Shown: positions 4,951 to 5,788 of the stretch, piece by piece
Layout: every line of letters starts with the position of its first letter
Position numbering within the stretch: position 1 is the stretch's first letter
Source of the DNA: Pseudomonas sp.
Lineage (GTDB): Bacteria > Pseudomonadota > Gammaproteobacteria > Pseudomonadales > Pseudomonadaceae
Length of the DNA: 5,788 nt
NCBI GenBank assembly: GCA_029240955.1
Contig: JARDZH010000165.1
Span: 1 to 5,788, forward strand
Reading direction: 5' to 3'
Made by a program: the position numbers and the translations under genes
The notes under the pieces: generated by a model
What the model saw: only the letters and a program-made list of their open reading frames with translations
What the model was told of the DNA's origin: nothing
The model's database searches: none

Positions 4951-5577
4951 TTACCAGGCGAGCCGTTCGATTTCCTGTCGAAAGCGCTCGAACGGCAATG
5001 TGCCGTTGAATATCTTGGCCTGTTCGAGCGGCTGGTCGCCCTGACGCAGCAGCAGTACCGGCACCGCACGCAGGCCCAGGCGTTCGGCCAGCTCCTGATC
5101 GGCAGTGACTTTGTCGGTATAGGCATTGGCGTCCAGCGCCTGTTGAAGTGCCTGCACATCCAGACCCGCAGCGCCGCCCAGTTCGATCAAGGTCGGCGTA
5201 TGACCGATATCCCGCCCGTGCTCGAAAAACGCTTTGAACGTCTGCCGGTGAAACACTTCGAACAGGCCGACGGAATGGGCGAATGCCGCCGCCTCCAGGG
5301 CCTTGCGGCTGCGTGGCTGCACGGTTGGCATTTTCATCACGACATTGCGCTTGTCTGCCAGCGGTAACACTGAGCGAGACCAGGTGGCGCGCAGAAAATC
5401 CGCGTTGGGGTCGAGTGCCGCGATGGGCTCGGGGCGCAGTTCGAATGCGTGCCAGGTGATCTCGGCGCGCTGGCCATAGGTTTGCTGGATCTGATCAAAC
5501 ACCGGCAATTGCAGGTAACAGAACGGGCAGACGTAGTCGCTCCAGACGTCGATTTTGAAAGGTCCATCAGTGGTCAT
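4951..5577 (-). CDS. DsbA-family (FrnE-like) thiol-disulfide oxidoreductase
   Basis: This 208-residue protein has a thioredoxin-like fold with an all-helical insertion. The first strand (FKIDVWSDYVCPFCYL) carries the redox motif Cys17-Pro-Phe-Cys20. WHAFELRPEP (about 42-51) is characteristic of the FrnE/2-hydroxychromene-2-carboxylate isomerase-like branch of the DsbA superfamily (PF01323). The helical domain spans about 55-155, and the cis-proline loop is at 170-175 (RAVPVL, Pro173). Both active-site cysteines are present, so redox chemistry is expected rather than isomerase activity. There is no signal peptide, so it acts in the cytoplasm, unlike true periplasmic DsbA. The ATG is preceded by GGAG nine bases upstream. 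Length is normal for the family. Substrates are unknown; polyketide-related naming of some homologues should not be carried over. The gene converges on cvfB and has a REP-like repeat upstream. Confidence 0.92.
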   Translation of the reverse strand: MTTDGPFKIDVWSDYVCPFCYLQLPVFDQIQQTYGQRAEITWHAFELRPEPIAALDPNADFLRATWSRSVLPLADKRNVVMKMPTVQPRSRKALEAAAFAHSVGLFEVFHRQTFKAFFEHGRDIGHTPTLIELGGAAGLDVQALQQALDANAYTDKVTADQELAERLGLRAVPVLLLRQGDQPLEQAKIFNGTLPFERFRQEIERLAW

Positions 5578-5682
5578 TTACGAAAACTCCATAGCCGCCA
5601 ATTACCACTGACTCATGGAGTACTTCAAAAGTGCGACCGAGTTGAGGAACGGTATTTCGATTGGATGAGCGAGACGCCAGGT

Positions 5683-5716
5683 GTAGGCGCGCGCTTGCCC
5701 GCGACGGCGTCGTCGC
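5683..5716 (+). repeat. REP-like element with adjoining 6-bp dyad
   Basis: The segment starts GTAGG, passes through CGCGCGCTTGCCCGCGAC and ends GGCGT, which resembles the Pseudomonas REP pattern GTAGGAGC-GCGCTTGCCCGCGA-TGGCG. Its right part also forms a perfect dyad, GCGACG (5701-5706) with CGTCGC (5711-5716). It lies between the start of the DsbA-like gene and the stop of the next minus-strand gene, 13 bases past that stop, a usual extragenic REP position. Confidence 0.6.
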
Positions 5717-5728
5717 AGGCACAACGAA

Positions 5729-5788
5729 TTACTTCTGCACAAACCCCGCAAAACTCAGGTTGCTGCCCTTGGGCCGCATGTCCTTGAG
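5729..5788 (-). CDS. C-terminal end of an unidentified gene, cut by the right edge
   Basis: Read on the minus strand, the last 57 bases of the window give 19 codons, LKDMRPKGSNLSFAGFVQK, followed by a TAA stop at 5729-5731. Codon use is like the neighbouring genes, and a REP-like element follows closely after the stop, as expected for the 3' end of a gene. Too little is visible to name a family. That it is a real gene is inferred from the open frame to the edge, coherent amino-acid composition and position. Confidence 0.5.
   Translation of the reverse strand, partial: LKDMRPKGSNLSFAGFVQK

Overview
This 5,788-base window looks like chromosomal DNA of a Pseudomonas, most likely from the P. syringae/P. 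fluorescens lineage. The evidence is moderately high GC with strongly GC-biased third codon positions, several proteins of types common in Pseudomonas (a TorF-type porin, a DUF6279-type lipoprotein, a CvfB/YitL-type S1 protein, a FrnE-like DsbA protein), and short palindromic repeats beginning GTAGG that resemble Pseudomonas REP elements. The assignment is from memory of these families; no search was run.

Layout from left to right. Positions 1-225 hold no gene. They carry a probable REP doublet (REPIN, cut by the left edge), three perfect copies of a 10-bp tandem repeat, and one more REP. A minus-strand gene for a small exported two-cysteine protein follows (226-501). It is divergent from a plus-strand gene for a 129-residue protein of probable winged-helix type (661-1050), whose leader holds a perfect 8-bp hairpin with GGA in its loop. 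That gene converges on a run of minus-strand envelope genes: a DUF6279-like lipoprotein (1074-1946), a TorF-type outer-membrane barrel (2041-2769), a lipoprotein with Sel1/TPR-like helices (2913-3425), and a 62-residue basic protein (3589-3777) that carries a motif resembling the C-terminal part of the RNA-polymerase-binding protein SutA. Gaps of about 90-165 bases between these genes suggest separate transcription units rather than one operon.

The 288 bases from 3778 to 4065 hold no gene. They are the divergent regulatory region between the small protein and cvfB, with several short inverted repeats and a TAGAAT -10 candidate. cvfB (4066-4902, plus) converges on a cytoplasmic DsbA/FrnE-like oxidoreductase gene (4951-5577, minus). 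Another REP-like element (about 5683-5716) separates this from the last 19 codons of an unidentified minus-strand gene that runs off the right edge.

The genes do not form an obvious pathway. Three or four products are exported to the periplasm or outer membrane, two are probable nucleic-acid- or polymerase-binding proteins, and one is a thiol-disulfide oxidoreductase. There is no phage, plasmid, transposase, CRISPR, toxin-antitoxin or defence gene, and I found no convincing new multi-gene system. The points most worth following are the REPIN and tandem-repeat cluster, the GGA-loop leader hairpin, and the SutA-like small protein.
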